Shown here in pieces: positions 41,863 through 51,201 of a stretch of DNA of 64,000 nucleotides. The stretch spans positions 124,001 to 188,000 of the forward strand of contig NC_009135.1 of the NCBI RefSeq assembly GCF_000016125.1, read 5' to 3'. A program made the position numbers and the translations under genes. The notes below the pieces were generated by a model. The model made no database searches. It was not told the origin of the DNA and was given only the letters and a program-made list of their open reading frames with translations. Numbering within the stretch: position 1 is the stretch's first letter; each line of letters starts with the position of its first letter. The DNA is from Methanococcus maripaludis C5 (GTDB taxonomy: Archaea > AGJL01 > Methanococci > Methanococcales > Methanococcaceae).

Positions 41863-42004
41863 GGAATACCTCTTTAAAAATGCAAATAAGGGCAACTACG
41901 TTATTAAATACTTAAAAACCCATTTAGATTATTTATTTTTGAAATAGGTATCAAAAAAATAGATATAATATTTACTATCAAATTTTAAAATATAAAAAAA
42001 GAAA

Positions 42005-43273
42005 TTAATCAAATAAAGGTAAAACACTACCGATAGATGGTGCAAGTGCAGGAATTTTTAGGGTTTTCCAGATTGTCATTGCAAGAGAGAGTGCTTGGTA
42101 TCTTTCCCCGTGCATTACAATCGCTTTACTTGGTTGAGGTATCTTTTTCATAAACCGAAGTAACGAATTGTAATCTGCGTGAGCAGAAAACTCGATTTTT
42201 ACAACTTTTCCATTTACAGGAATTGCTCTTTTAAATGGTTTTACTTCTGTAGCACCTTCTTCAAGGCTTCTTCCAATTGTTCCTTCAGCTTGATATCCTG
42301 TCAAAATAATCTTGTTTCTTGGATTTTTTAACAGTGAAAGGTATTGAAGTACTGGGCCTCCTTGAACCATTCCAGATGTTGAAATAATAATACATGGTTC
42401 TCTACTGAAAACTTCATCTCCACCTTTTATGAGGTTTCCAAATGGATTGATCCTGTTTTCAATTGCATTTTTTATTTTTGGATTTAACCAGTCTGAATAT
42501 CCCATGTACATTCCAGTAGTGTGTGTTAAAGATCCATTAATGTAGATTGGAACTTCTTTTAAAGCACCGCTTTTCATGTAGTTGTTAATTACAACAATGA
42601 TTTCTTGAGATCTTCCAACTGCAAAAACTGGAATAATTACTTTTCCACCGTTGTCGATAGTTTCAGAGATTTCATCGATAAGCTGTTTTTCTAAAACTTT
42701 TCTCGCAGGTTTTATATCAAGTGGGGATCCGTAAGTAGATTCAATAATTATTGTATCAATATTATCAAAGTCAGTATCTGCTGCACGAAGAGTTCTTGTT
42801 TCAATTTCGTTGATATCTCCAGTATAGAGTAATTTTTTTCCATCGATATCCAAATAAAGAGAAGAACTTCCTAAAATGTGTCCTGCATCGTACATTTTCA
42901 TTTTAATGTCTGAAGTAACTTGTTTTTCTTCTCTGTAGTTTACAGTTTTGATTACGTCCATTGATTTTTTAATATCTTCTTCCCTGTACGTTTTTGAAAG
43001 GCTTACTGTATCTTTCCATACATTGTACATTAAATCCGCAGTTGGGGGGTTACAGTATATTTTTTTAAAGTTAAAATAAGGTATTGCACCGCAGTGGTCT
43101 AAGTGAGCGTGTGAAACCAAAACTGCGTCAACGTCTGAGTCGTTAATGTCTGGAAGCCCGTTGTCTGAAGGGTCCATTCCACAATCAATTAATACTTTTG
43201 ATTTTTTAGTGTTTATTTCTACGCAAGATTTTCCGATTTGGTGGCAGCCACCGTGAAATTTAGCAATTGTCAT
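42005..43273 (-). CDS. Beta-CASP ribonuclease of the aCPSF2 type
   Basis: The 422-residue protein has the metallo-beta-lactamase motif SHAHLDHCGAIPYF, GHILGSSSL, GDINE, and the beta-CASP motifs FSAHADY and VMHGE near the end. It lacks the N-terminal KH domains of aCPSF1, so it fits the shorter aCPSF2 group related to eukaryotic cleavage and polyadenylation factors; a relation to archaeal RNase J cannot be excluded. It probably cuts or trims RNA, with a possible link to termination. A GGTAT-type site precedes the ATG. Confidence 0.85.
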   Translation of the reverse strand: MTIAKFHGGCHQIGKSCVEINTKKSKVLIDCGMDPSDNGLPDINDSDVDAVLVSHAHLDHCGAIPYFNFKKIYCNPPTADLMYNVWKDTVSLSKTYREEDIKKSMDVIKTVNYREEKQVTSDIKMKMYDAGHILGSSSLYLDIDGKKLLYTGDINEIETRTLRAADTDFDNIDTIIIESTYGSPLDIKPARKVLEKQLIDEISETIDNGGKVIIPVFAVGRSQEIIVVINNYMKSGALKEVPIYINGSLTHTTGMYMGYSDWLNPKIKNAIENRINPFGNLIKGGDEVFSREPCIIISTSGMVQGGPVLQYLSLLKNPRNKIILTGYQAEGTIGRSLEEGATEVKPFKRAIPVNGKVVKIEFSAHADYNSLLRFMKKIPQPSKAIVMHGERYQALSLAMTIWKTLKIPALAPSIGSVLPLFD

Positions 43274-43333
43274 AATACCACATAACTTTAATATATTTCA
43301 GTTTTTTAAGTCAAATATAAATTAGATATTAAA

Positions 43334-44452
43334 TTAACAAACTAAAAACTTTGAATCAACGTCTCCATTTTCCAATCGAGTTACAACTGATGCAACAATG
43401 TTTTTAGAAGTTTTTAAAATGTTTCCATTTTTTATAAATGTAAATATTGGATTATATCCTTCTTTTATCAATCCAGTATTTTGAAGTCCAATTATTTCAG
43501 CACCGTTTATAGTCGCCATTTTAAGAATTTCTTTTGGATCTACGTGGTAAGTTTTGTAGATAAAGTCCATTTCCTTAAATATTGACGGAGAATTTGCCAT
43601 AAAGTTATCTGTTCCAATTCCAAGTTTTAAATCGTATTCCAACATTTTGGAAATAGCTGGAATTCCAACATTAAACGCGGCATTTGCTCTTGGGCATACT
43701 ACAACGGGTATTTTATTTTCACTTAACAGGGATAGATCGTCAGAACTTGAATGTGTTGCATGGATAATGAAATCTGGTTTTATGTTTAGATTTATCAATC
43801 TTTCAATTTCGGAAATTCCATATTTTTCTTTTGAATACTGGACTGAGCCCTTATGCTCATTTGCATGAATCGAAAGTATTTTTTTGTTTACTAATTTGCA
43901 AATAAACTTAAGTTCTTGGTCCGAATACTCATTTGAACCGCTTAATCCTAAACCATCACAATTATCCAAGATAATGGCTATTTCATGTTTTAAAAGGTTT
44001 TCATCCCTTTCAGTGGGCCTTCCAAGAATTATGGGTTTAATAGATACATCTGAATCTTCAAATGCTGATTTAAGTAAATTTATTCCATTAATTCCATTTT
44101 CACGAAAGTCACAAAAAGCCTTAATGCCATTATTTTCCAGATCATAAAGCCCTTCTGACATCCCATGCACCAACTCTTTCTCGCTACAACTATTTAAAAA
44201 CTTGTGTTTAATACCGTTTGGCGGTTTTACAAGTTCATCTAGTGACTTTCCAATACCGATATCTTTAATACTATTGTCCCCAATATGGGTATGGGAATTA
44301 ATTAGGGGAGGAATGACTAACCCCTTGTAATTTAAAACATTTGAATGGTGTTCGCTCGTAAAACCTTTTATTATTCCATCTTCGATAACCAGAATTCCTT
44401 TTTTTGGTTCGAAATCGTCACCATATAAAAAATTAGAATTTAAATAAACCAT
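43334..44452 (-). CDS. Amidohydrolase family protein
   Basis: The 372-residue metal-dependent hydrolase has the TIM-barrel metal ligands INSHTHIGD, SIHANEHK, IIHATHSS and GIGTDNFMA. The family includes cytosine, guanine and other deaminases; the substrate is not apparent from sequence. The ATG at 44452 follows GGTGCGAAT; a GTG at 44461 lies in that site. It is divergent from the thymidylate synthase gene, sharing a 70-base gap. Confidence 0.83.
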   Translation of the reverse strand: MVYLNSNFLYGDDFEPKKGILVIEDGIIKGFTSEHHSNVLNYKGLVIPPLINSHTHIGDNSIKDIGIGKSLDELVKPPNGIKHKFLNSCSEKELVHGMSEGLYDLENNGIKAFCDFRENGINGINLLKSAFEDSDVSIKPIILGRPTERDENLLKHEIAIILDNCDGLGLSGSNEYSDQELKFICKLVNKKILSIHANEHKGSVQYSKEKYGISEIERLINLNIKPDFIIHATHSSSDDLSLLSENKIPVVVCPRANAAFNVGIPAISKMLEYDLKLGIGTDNFMANSPSIFKEMDFIYKTYHVDPKEILKMATINGAEIIGLQNTGLIKEGYNPIFTFIKNGNILKTSKNIVASVVTRLENGDVDSKFLVC

Positions 44453-44524
44453 AATTCGCACCTTTATTCTAACTACTTAAATATGGAAGTTTAACCATTA
44501 AATATTAATCTGTTGGTGAAAATC

Positions 44525-45157
44525 ATGCTCGCACTAAAGAAAAAATCTGTTAAAGCTGCATTTGAAGCACTTATCCCAAAAATCATGGAAGAAGGAACTG
44601 AAATGGTTAGCGAAGATGGGCAGAAGTGTAAGGAACTAATGAATACAATAATTGAAATTACCGATCCATCCGATAAATCAATCTCTGAAAAATATCCACT
44701 TGGTGAAAGAGCTGTTGAATCTTACACTGAACAGTTATTGCATGGATCGGCAGCAACGTTTGTTTACGATTACCATGAAAGGATATTTGAATATCCAAGC
44801 GATAAAAAGGAATTAAAAAATGACCAGATTGATTATATCGTAAATAAATTAAAAGAACAGATTAATTCAAGGCGAGCAATTGCAATTACCTGGAATCCCT
44901 ACATTGATCAAACTGTAAAAGATGTTCCATGTTTGCAGATTGTACAGTTTTTGATAAGGGATAATAAATTGTATCAAACAGTACTTTTTAGATCAAACGA
45001 CGCATTTTTGGCATTTCACGCAAATGCAATAGGGTTAATTGCTCTTGGTGAAATGGTTGCCGAAAAATTGGAAATTGAACTTGCAAAATACACGCACCAT
45101 TCAGTATCTATGCACGTTTATTCTGAACGGGATATTGATGCTTTAAAAAAGTTTTAA
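44525..45157 (+). CDS. thyA: Thymidylate synthase, methanogen type
   Basis: The 210-residue protein is the short methanogen form of ThyA. It has PCLQIVQF with the likely nucleophilic cysteine, then QTVLFRSNDAFLAFHANAIGL, which matches the RSxD region and dUMP-binding block. Family enzymes in methanogens probably use a tetrahydromethanopterin cofactor rather than folate. GGTGAAAATC precedes the ATG at 44525. The dUMP-forming dcd gene is in the same window. It converges on the small gene at 45180. Confidence 0.88.
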   Translation: MLALKKKSVKAAFEALIPKIMEEGTEMVSEDGQKCKELMNTIIEITDPSDKSISEKYPLGERAVESYTEQLLHGSAATFVYDYHERIFEYPSDKKELKNDQIDYIVNKLKEQINSRRAIAITWNPYIDQTVKDVPCLQIVQFLIRDNKLYQTVLFRSNDAFLAFHANAIGLIALGEMVAEKLEIELAKYTHHSVSMHVYSERDIDALKKF

Positions 45158-45179
45158 AATAATCAAAAATAATATTATT

Positions 45180-45356
45180 TTATTTATTTCCACTTAACTG
45201 TTTTAACTTTTTACCGAGTTCTAAAAAGTCCATACAGTCTTCGATGCATTTGTATGAACCTCTAGCTTTAAAACAGTCAATTATTTGTTGAAGTTCCACA
45301 CTTGGTTTTCCTCGTATCTCACGCCATACATTTTTTAATGAATTTCCAACGCCCAT
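45180..45356 (-). CDS. Small cysteine-containing protein of unknown function
   Basis: A 58-residue protein that I do not recognise. It is predicted helical, with KPSVELQQIIDCFKARGSYK in the middle, and has three cysteines (C28, C37, C41). No membrane segment is seen. The ATG at 45356 follows AAGGT; an earlier in-frame start would have no site. It is on the minus strand, converging with thyA and downstream of an inverted-repeat element. Confidence 0.55.
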   Translation of the reverse strand: MGVGNSLKNVWREIRGKPSVELQQIIDCFKARGSYKCIEDCMDFLELGKKLKQLSGNK

Positions 45357-45485
45357 TGTATCTACCTTCAATAAACTTTGTTATTTGTGCCTACAAAGCC
45401 CTTTTTAAAATTAAAAACATTGTAATACAACAAAGATAAGTATTTTTTAATTATTATATTATTGTTACTATTGCAGAAAAATCGA

Positions 45486-45560
45486 AACACTTTTATTATG
45501 CCCCATATGATAATGCCCATAACTAAAAGATATTATTATATAATGCCGAAAAAAAGTGTT
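45486..45560. repeat. Inverted-repeat element with three ATAATGCC-like octamers
   Basis: A 75-base block has perfect 9-base ends, AACACTTTT (45486-45494) and AAAAGTGTT (45552-45560). It contains ATTATGCC at 45495 and ATAATGCC at 45510 and 45540, spaced 15 and 30 bases. It lies downstream of the transglutaminase gene. It could be a transcript-end structure, a protein-binding array or a remnant miniature element. I see no target-site duplication. Confidence 0.45.
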
Positions 45561-45574
45561 AAAGTTTTAAATAA

Positions 45575-46642
45575 TTATTTTTTAGCCAGATTTATAATTA
45601 ATATAAGTTTTTCACCGTCGTATGAACTTCGGATCCAGATGGAATTGTAGTCTGAAATATTATAATCACTTTTAACCATGTCATTTTTGATGTAATCAAA
45701 TGCCCATTTTGCATACTGTTTTTCAAAAATTGGAGTATATCCCCCAAATTCAAAGAAATACTGAATTGTTACTCCTTTTTCGTAAGATCTCGGAAGGTAT
45801 TCCATTGAATCTAGATATTTGATATTGTAATCACTTTTTATTTCATAGTTGTTTTCAAAATACGTCATCAAGTACCTTGAAAGGCCAGTAATGTCGTTGT
45901 ATTTATTTGAATCTGAATCATAAGTTTCAACAGATTCAAAATCTTTTTCAAAATAAATCGAATTATTTATCAATTCAATTTTGTAAAATGTGATATTATC
46001 TATTTTATAGTCTTCAACGTCTTTTTTGTAATCTAAATAGTTATATAACTCTATTATTGGCGGTTGCTGGTCGATAATGTAATAATTACCATTTATATTA
46101 ACTGCAGAGGTAGCGTGACCTGCATTTCCTTCTGATTCAAATGTTAAAATATATATTGGGGAATAATCCATTTTTAAAAGCAATGAAGAAGTTAACAGTG
46201 CATAATCTCCACAAATTCCAGATCCTAATTCAAGTGTTTCAGCAGGACTCTGTATCGTATTATTATATGGATCAGAAACTTCTTTTTTTCCAGTTACCCA
46301 GTATGTAACTTCAGGGTTAGGAAATTCTGCTTTTACATGGTTATATTCAATATTATCTTCTTCCCAAAGTATGATATTCCAGATGGAATCTTCAATTGTA
46401 TTGCCATTTAGGGATTTGGCTAAATAAGATACTTTTTCAAGTTCATTTGGGGATAGATACATTTCAATCGAATCTTCAAAGATATATTTTGGAAGTTTTT
46501 CAGAAGTTTCACCAAATCCCCTATTTTCAAAAATGTCCGATAAATTAAATGTTTCAGAGTTATTTTGAACAAAAAATAGTGCGGAAACCGCTAAAATTCC
46601 AACAATTGTAATATAAAGTATGTTTTTCAGTTTTAAATTCAT
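45575..46642 (-). CDS. Membrane-anchored transglutaminase-like protein
   Basis: The 355-residue protein has an N-terminal hydrophobic anchor (residues about 8-25), then an extracytoplasmic domain. A transglutaminase/protease-like triad is visible: Cys144 in GSGICGDYALL, His176 in NAGHATSAV and Asp191 in YYIIDQQPP. The family includes peptidases and other cysteine-dependent enzymes acting outside the membrane; the substrate is unknown. GGTGTTTTT precedes the ATG. It lies 32 bases after the PspC gene, so the two may be co-transcribed. Confidence 0.8.
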   Translation of the reverse strand: MNLKLKNILYITIVGILAVSALFFVQNNSETFNLSDIFENRGFGETSEKLPKYIFEDSIEMYLSPNELEKVSYLAKSLNGNTIEDSIWNIILWEEDNIEYNHVKAEFPNPEVTYWVTGKKEVSDPYNNTIQSPAETLELGSGICGDYALLTSSLLLKMDYSPIYILTFESEGNAGHATSAVNINGNYYIIDQQPPIIELYNYLDYKKDVEDYKIDNITFYKIELINNSIYFEKDFESVETYDSDSNKYNDITGLSRYLMTYFENNYEIKSDYNIKYLDSMEYLPRSYEKGVTIQYFFEFGGYTPIFEKQYAKWAFDYIKNDMVKSDYNISDYNSIWIRSSYDGEKLILIINLAKK

Positions 46643-46674
46643 AAAAACACCAAAATAAAAAAATTTAAGTTATT

Positions 46675-46935
46675 TTATTCTTCCGGTTTTGATTCAATTT
46701 CAGATTCATGTTCTAGCTTTTCAGGTTCTTCATAAAAGTCGTAAAAAACTCCTTCAGGCGCAATAGGAATAATTATTGCTCCAATGATATATACAACAAT
46801 CATTAGTGGGTTCATAAAAAATAATAGCACCCATAAAAGCCTTATAAGGGTTGGATCTACATTGAAATAGATTGCAAGTCCCCCGCATACTCCTGAGAGC
46901 ATTCTTTCTTTATCTGATCGATATAATCTTTTCAT
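46675..46935 (-). CDS. PspC domain membrane protein
   Basis: The 86-residue protein begins MKRLYRSDKERMLSGVCGGLA, the PspC signature, with two hydrophobic helices and an acidic C-terminal tail. In bacteria PspC is part of the envelope-stress response; in archaea its role is unknown. GAGGGA precedes the ATG. It is followed by the membrane-anchored transglutaminase-like gene. Confidence 0.88.
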   Translation of the reverse strand: MKRLYRSDKERMLSGVCGGLAIYFNVDPTLIRLLWVLLFFMNPLMIVVYIIGAIIIPIAPEGVFYDFYEEPEKLEHESEIESKPEE

Positions 46936-47025
46936 AATTTATCCCTCAAAAATAGCCTAATTTTTTAGTTCAGTATAATTTTTGTGAAAAATAGTATTTA
47001 AAAAATGGTCAAGTAAAAATTTGAA

Positions 47026-47898
47026 TTATTCTTCAGATTCTTGTTTCTCTTTTTTAATTTTTGGAACGTATTCTACCACTTCTTCAGGGCAGACTCTTGC
47101 AGTTGTAATGTATCCTGTATGTCCGATCATTCTGGTTGAAGGTCTTACACCCTTTTCTGAAATTTCAATGTCTCTTACAATACATTCAACAGTTCTGATA
47201 TCTAAAAATCCGTGTTCTTTTAAAGCTTCAACACCTTTTTTAGCCTGTTCTACGTAAGGCACATATATTGCAATTCTTCCCTTTGCCTTATTGAGTGATT
47301 TTTTAGCATGTTCTACAACATTCCAAGGATCAGGCATGTCTAAAACTAAAACATCGATATTTTCATCTTCAATTTTTTCAGTAATATCGCCGATTTTTTG
47401 GGTAACGTTATAAAGTCCATTTTCTACAATTTCCATTTCTTCTTCGTCTTCGTCGTCAATTCCAATGATCTTTTGGTTTTTTCTAACGGCTCCAACTATT
47501 TCAAGATTTTTTCTCGCAATTTTTGCAAATTCAGGTCTTTTTTCATAAGTTATTATTTTTCCTTCTTTTCCAACAGCATTTGCTAAATAGATAGTAAGTG
47601 CTGCAGAACCCGTACCTGCTTCAACAACGGTTTCGCCATTTTCAATACCGCATTCAGCAATAATTAACCCGATATCTTTAGGAAGGAGCGTTGTAACACT
47701 TCTTTTCATCTTTTTAATAATATCATGAATGGTTGGAGTTACTAAATAAAAGTCTCCGCCTTTATTCGTAATTAAAATTGATCCTTCTTCTTTTCCAACC
47801 AAATCAACAACACCAAGATCGTTTCCGAAGTTATCAAGGTCTTTATTTAAAAGGTACTTTTTCCCACGATTATCTATAATCAGTTTTTTGTTAACCAT
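47026..47898 (-). CDS. trmI: tRNA (adenine-N1)-methyltransferase, TrmI type
   Basis: The 290-residue protein has an N-terminal domain followed by a Rossmann methyltransferase fold: EAGTGSAALTIYLA for S-adenosylmethionine binding and VLDMPDPWNVVEHA at the active site. It matches archaeal TrmI, which makes m1A at positions 57/58 of tRNA. The start ATG (47898) shares one base with the rnhB stop, so translation is coupled. GGTGAAATA lies at the end of rnhB. Confidence 0.9.
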   Translation of the reverse strand: MVNKKLIIDNRGKKYLLNKDLDNFGNDLGVVDLVGKEEGSILITNKGGDFYLVTPTIHDIIKKMKRSVTTLLPKDIGLIIAECGIENGETVVEAGTGSAALTIYLANAVGKEGKIITYEKRPEFAKIARKNLEIVGAVRKNQKIIGIDDEDEEEMEIVENGLYNVTQKIGDITEKIEDENIDVLVLDMPDPWNVVEHAKKSLNKAKGRIAIYVPYVEQAKKGVEALKEHGFLDIRTVECIVRDIEISEKGVRPSTRMIGHTGYITTARVCPEEVVEYVPKIKKEKQESEE

Positions 47899-48617
47899 TA
47901 TTTCACCCATTGAAATATTTTAGATTCTTCTATTTCCTTTAAAAGATTTTTTGAAGTTGCCCAGCTTTTTCTTGCAATTTTTGGCAGGCCCTTGTTTTCG
48001 TGTACGTAATTTTTCAAAAATTTCTTCGTTTTTGGATCACTTGGATATCCGCTTCCAATTTCACCAAAAGTCTTTTTATATTCTTCAATGACATTATCAC
48101 GAGTTACTTTGGCAATAATTGATGCAGCAGATACTATTTTGTAATTTTCATCAGCTTTGTGTTCAGCAATGATTTCAACGTTTTTGTTAATAAGCTTTGC
48201 TTTAAATTGGTTTGAAAATGACTGTTCGTTGCTACTGCAAGCATCGATATAAATGGATATATTTTCGTTTTCCTTAATAAAATGATTTGCAAGTTTTGAA
48301 AAAGCGCCCAATTCAATCTTGTTTAAGTTAATAATTTCCATCTGCTCGTCAATTTTTTCAGGATTGATGACAACTTTTTTAACATCGCATATCTCGCTTA
48401 TTTTTGTATAAAGCTCTTCACGCTTTTTTTTCGAAAGTTGTTTACTGTCCCTTAATCCAAGATCATCTAACCTGGGAAGATCTTTTTCATTAATTTTTAC
48501 CGAAGCAATTACCATTGGCCCAATTACCGGTCCGCGACCTGCTTCATCAAGCCCAACAATTATTTTGCCGTTAGATTCGTCTGAATTATTTAAATTATTT
48601 TTAATATCCTCATTCAT
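47898..48617 (-). CDS. rnhB: Ribonuclease HII
   Basis: The 239-residue protein has the RNase HII motifs GLDEAGRGPVIGPMV (metal-binding Asp and Glu), LRDSKQLSKKKRE and DENYKIVSAASIIAK. It removes ribonucleotides from RNA-DNA hybrids. I start it at ATG 48617, because GTGATAC precedes it; a longer frame from 48665 would add a hydrophobic stretch unlike the family. Its stop overlaps the trmI start. Confidence 0.94.
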   Translation of the reverse strand: MNEDIKNNLNNSDESNGKIIVGLDEAGRGPVIGPMVIASVKINEKDLPRLDDLGLRDSKQLSKKKREELYTKISEICDVKKVVINPEKIDEQMEIINLNKIELGAFSKLANHFIKENENISIYIDACSSNEQSFSNQFKAKLINKNVEIIAEHKADENYKIVSAASIIAKVTRDNVIEEYKKTFGEIGSGYPSDPKTKKFLKNYVHENKGLPKIARKSWATSKNLLKEIEESKIFQWVK

Positions 48618-48734
48618 TGTATCACGTAAATTACTAAACAGGAAACATATAAAAAACAGTAACACGGATATAATAATGCTTTATTTTCGGTCAAAAAACT
48701 CATTTTAAATACCCTATAAAACCATGGTGGTAAG

Positions 48735-49820
48735 ATGATTCCAAAAGAAGAAATAATGGGGATTTTTGAAAAGTACAACAAGGACGAAGTGACTATCGTT
48801 ACGGTGGGAAGTCACACGTCATTACACATCTTAAAAGGTGCGAAATTAGAGGGCTTTTCAACTGCAGTTATAACAACAAAAGATAGGGCTATTCCGTACA
48901 AAAGATTTGGGGTTGCGGATAAATTTATCTATGTTGACCAATTTTCAGATATTTCAAAAGAAGAAATTCAACAGCAATTAAGGGATATGAATGCAATTAT
49001 TGTTCCACACGGTTCATTCATTGCTTATTGTGGTTTAGATAATGTGGAAGATTCATTCAAAGTTCCAATGTTTGGAAACAGAGCTATTTTAAGATGGGAA
49101 GCTGAAAGAGATCTCGAAGGACAGCTTTTGGGCGAAAGCGGTCTTAGAATCCCTAAAAAATACGGTGGACCTGACGATATAGATGGACCTGTAATGGTTA
49201 AATTCCCTGGAGCAAGGGGGGGCAGAGGATACTTCCCATGTTCAACAGTGGAAGAATTCTGGAGAAAAATAGCTGAATTCAAAGCTAAAGGTATTCTTAC
49301 AGAAGACGACGTTAAAAAAGCACACATCGAAGAATACGTTGTTGGTGCAAACTACTGTATCCACTACTTCTACTCGCCTTTAAAAGATCAGGTAGAATTA
49401 ATGGGAATCGATAGAAGATATGAGAGCAGTATTGACGGACTTGTCAGAGTTCCTGCAAAAGACCAGCTTGAGTTAAACGTCGATCCATCATACGTTATCA
49501 CTGGAAACTTCCCTGTTGTAATTAGGGAAAGTCTCTTACCTCAGGTATTTGATATTGGTGACAAATTATCAGCAAAATCAAAAGAACTCGTAAAACCAGG
49601 AATGCTTGGACCATTCTGTTTACAGTCATTGTGCAATGACAACCTGGAACTCGTTGTATTTGAAATGAGTGCAAGGGTTGACGGTGGAACAAACACGTTT
49701 ATGAATGGAAGTCCTTACTCCTGCCTTTACACTGGCGAACCATTAAGCATGGGTCAGAGAATTGCAAAAGAAATAAAATTAGCACTTGAATTAGGTATGA
49801 TTGACAAAGTCTTATCCTAA
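48735..49820 (+). CDS. purP: Formate-dependent FAICAR synthetase
   Basis: The 361-residue ATP-grasp enzyme begins MIPKEEIMGIFEKY and has VTVGSHTSLHILKGA, KFPGARGGRGYF, and a late EMSARVDGGTNTF metal-binding block, matching archaeal PurP. It formylates AICAR using ATP and formate, replacing the folate-dependent step in purine synthesis. GGTGG precedes the ATG. It is divergent from rnhB. Confidence 0.95.
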   Translation: MIPKEEIMGIFEKYNKDEVTIVTVGSHTSLHILKGAKLEGFSTAVITTKDRAIPYKRFGVADKFIYVDQFSDISKEEIQQQLRDMNAIIVPHGSFIAYCGLDNVEDSFKVPMFGNRAILRWEAERDLEGQLLGESGLRIPKKYGGPDDIDGPVMVKFPGARGGRGYFPCSTVEEFWRKIAEFKAKGILTEDDVKKAHIEEYVVGANYCIHYFYSPLKDQVELMGIDRRYESSIDGLVRVPAKDQLELNVDPSYVITGNFPVVIRESLLPQVFDIGDKLSAKSKELVKPGMLGPFCLQSLCNDNLELVVFEMSARVDGGTNTFMNGSPYSCLYTGEPLSMGQRIAKEIKLALELGMIDKVLS

Positions 49821-49831
49821 ATTGCATTTAA

Positions 49832-49847
49832 TTTTTTAATTTTTTTT
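49832..49847 (+). terminator. T-run terminator after purP
   Basis: Two runs of T (six and eight) separated by AA lie about 12-27 bases after the purP stop, in the convergent gap before the phosphohexomutase gene. Confidence 0.5.
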
Positions 49848-49887
49848 AAAAAAGTATTTTTAGGGAACTTTTCAATTTATTTAAAAT

Positions 49888-51201
49888 TTAAGAATTTATT
49901 ATTTCTTTTATCTCTTTTAATTTATCATTCATTGTTTTTTCATCGTCTGCTTCTAAATTTAACCTTAAAAGTGGTTCAGTATTTGATGATCTTACATTAA
50001 ACCAGAATTTATCACAATACAATGAAATTCCATCTAATTTTTCAATTTTACAAATGTTTCCATATCTTTCTTCGATAGATTTGATAGATTTGTTTTGATC
50101 AGTTACTTTAAAGTTTATTTCGCCACTGTGGAAATATTTGTTGTAGTTTTTCGAAATTTCTGAAAGGGGTTTTCCTTCTCTTTCAAGTGCTTTCAGGATA
50201 TAATTCAATGCTAATAACGGGCTTTCAAAGTACCCTACTGATTTGAAGTAAAAGTGATTGCTAAACTCCCCTGCAAATTCAGCATCTATCTCATGCATTA
50301 ATTTTTTTATAAAGTAATGGCCAACTCTTGTTTTTACCGGAGTTCCACCATTTTTCGAAATTATTTCAGGAACGATTTTGCTGCATCTTAAATCGTATAC
50401 AATTTTTCCTTTAACTTCATTTAGGATTTCATTTGAAATTATCGCAGTTATTATATCCCCTGCCAAAATTTTTCCTTTTTCATCGACCATTCCAATCCTG
50501 TCACCATCCCCATCAAAAATAAGGCCAAATTCGCAGGAGTTGTTTTTTACACTAGTTATTATATCAATCAAACATTCTTTTTTGAGGGTATCTGGTTCGT
50601 GCGCTGGGAACTTTCCGTCCGGAAAATCGTTAATAAATATTTTATTTTCCAAAATTTTTTCTAAAACCTGCTTTTCAGCATGGGTGGTTGCACCGTTTGC
50701 AAAGTCCACTGCAATTTTTCTATTAGTTTTTTCAATTTTTTCACTTAAAAATTTCAGGTATTCGCTTGAAATATCAACTTTTAAACCTTCTAAATCCAAA
50801 TTTTTAATTTCTTTTTTCTGGGTTTCTGAAAGTTCAAACATTTCAAAATCTGGTTTTATTTCATCTACTGGAGACAAGGGAATTGCATCGATGTCACACA
50901 TTTTAAATCCGGTGTATTCTTTTGGATTGTGTGACGCAGTTAAAATTACCCCAAGATCGAACTTTTTAAGAGTTCCAAAATACATTAACGGAGTTGAAAT
51001 TTCTCCAGCATAGTAAACTTTAGAAGTTTCAAGTATCCCGTAAATAAATGGTTTTAAAAGTTTTTTTGAACCAATCCTGATATCATTTCCAACCATTATT
51101 CGTCCATATTTTTTTCCAACAAGTTTTCCTAACGAATACGCAAAATTATCATCTAACTCTTTTTCATAAATTCCCCTGATATCATATGCCTTAAATACCA
51201 A
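49888..51201 (-). CDS. Phosphomannomutase/phosphoglucomutase family protein
   Basis: The 437-residue alpha-D-phosphohexomutase begins VFKAYDIRGIYEKEL and has the active-site serine in TASHNPKEYTGFK, the metal loop DGDGDRIGM, and the phosphate-binding SNTEPLLRLN. Substrate (mannose-, glucose- or glucosamine-phosphate) cannot be told. The start is TTG at 51201, six bases after GGTGG; a longer frame from 51276 would add a hydrophobic leader not seen in the family. Confidence 0.88.
   Translation of the reverse strand: MVFKAYDIRGIYEKELDDNFAYSLGKLVGKKYGRIMVGNDIRIGSKKLLKPFIYGILETSKVYYAGEISTPLMYFGTLKKFDLGVILTASHNPKEYTGFKMCDIDAIPLSPVDEIKPDFEMFELSETQKKEIKNLDLEGLKVDISSEYLKFLSEKIEKTNRKIAVDFANGATTHAEKQVLEKILENKIFINDFPDGKFPAHEPDTLKKECLIDIITSVKNNSCEFGLIFDGDGDRIGMVDEKGKILAGDIITAIISNEILNEVKGKIVYDLRCSKIVPEIISKNGGTPVKTRVGHYFIKKLMHEIDAEFAGEFSNHFYFKSVGYFESPLLALNYILKALEREGKPLSEISKNYNKYFHSGEINFKVTDQNKSIKSIEERYGNICKIEKLDGISLYCDKFWFNVRSSNTEPLLRLNLEADDEKTMNDKLKEIKEIINS

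Noticed and set aside
45462-45650. 62-residue plus-strand ORF over the inverted-repeat element
   Set aside because: It lacks a ribosome binding site, overlaps the transglutaminase gene on the other strand and is explained by repeats.
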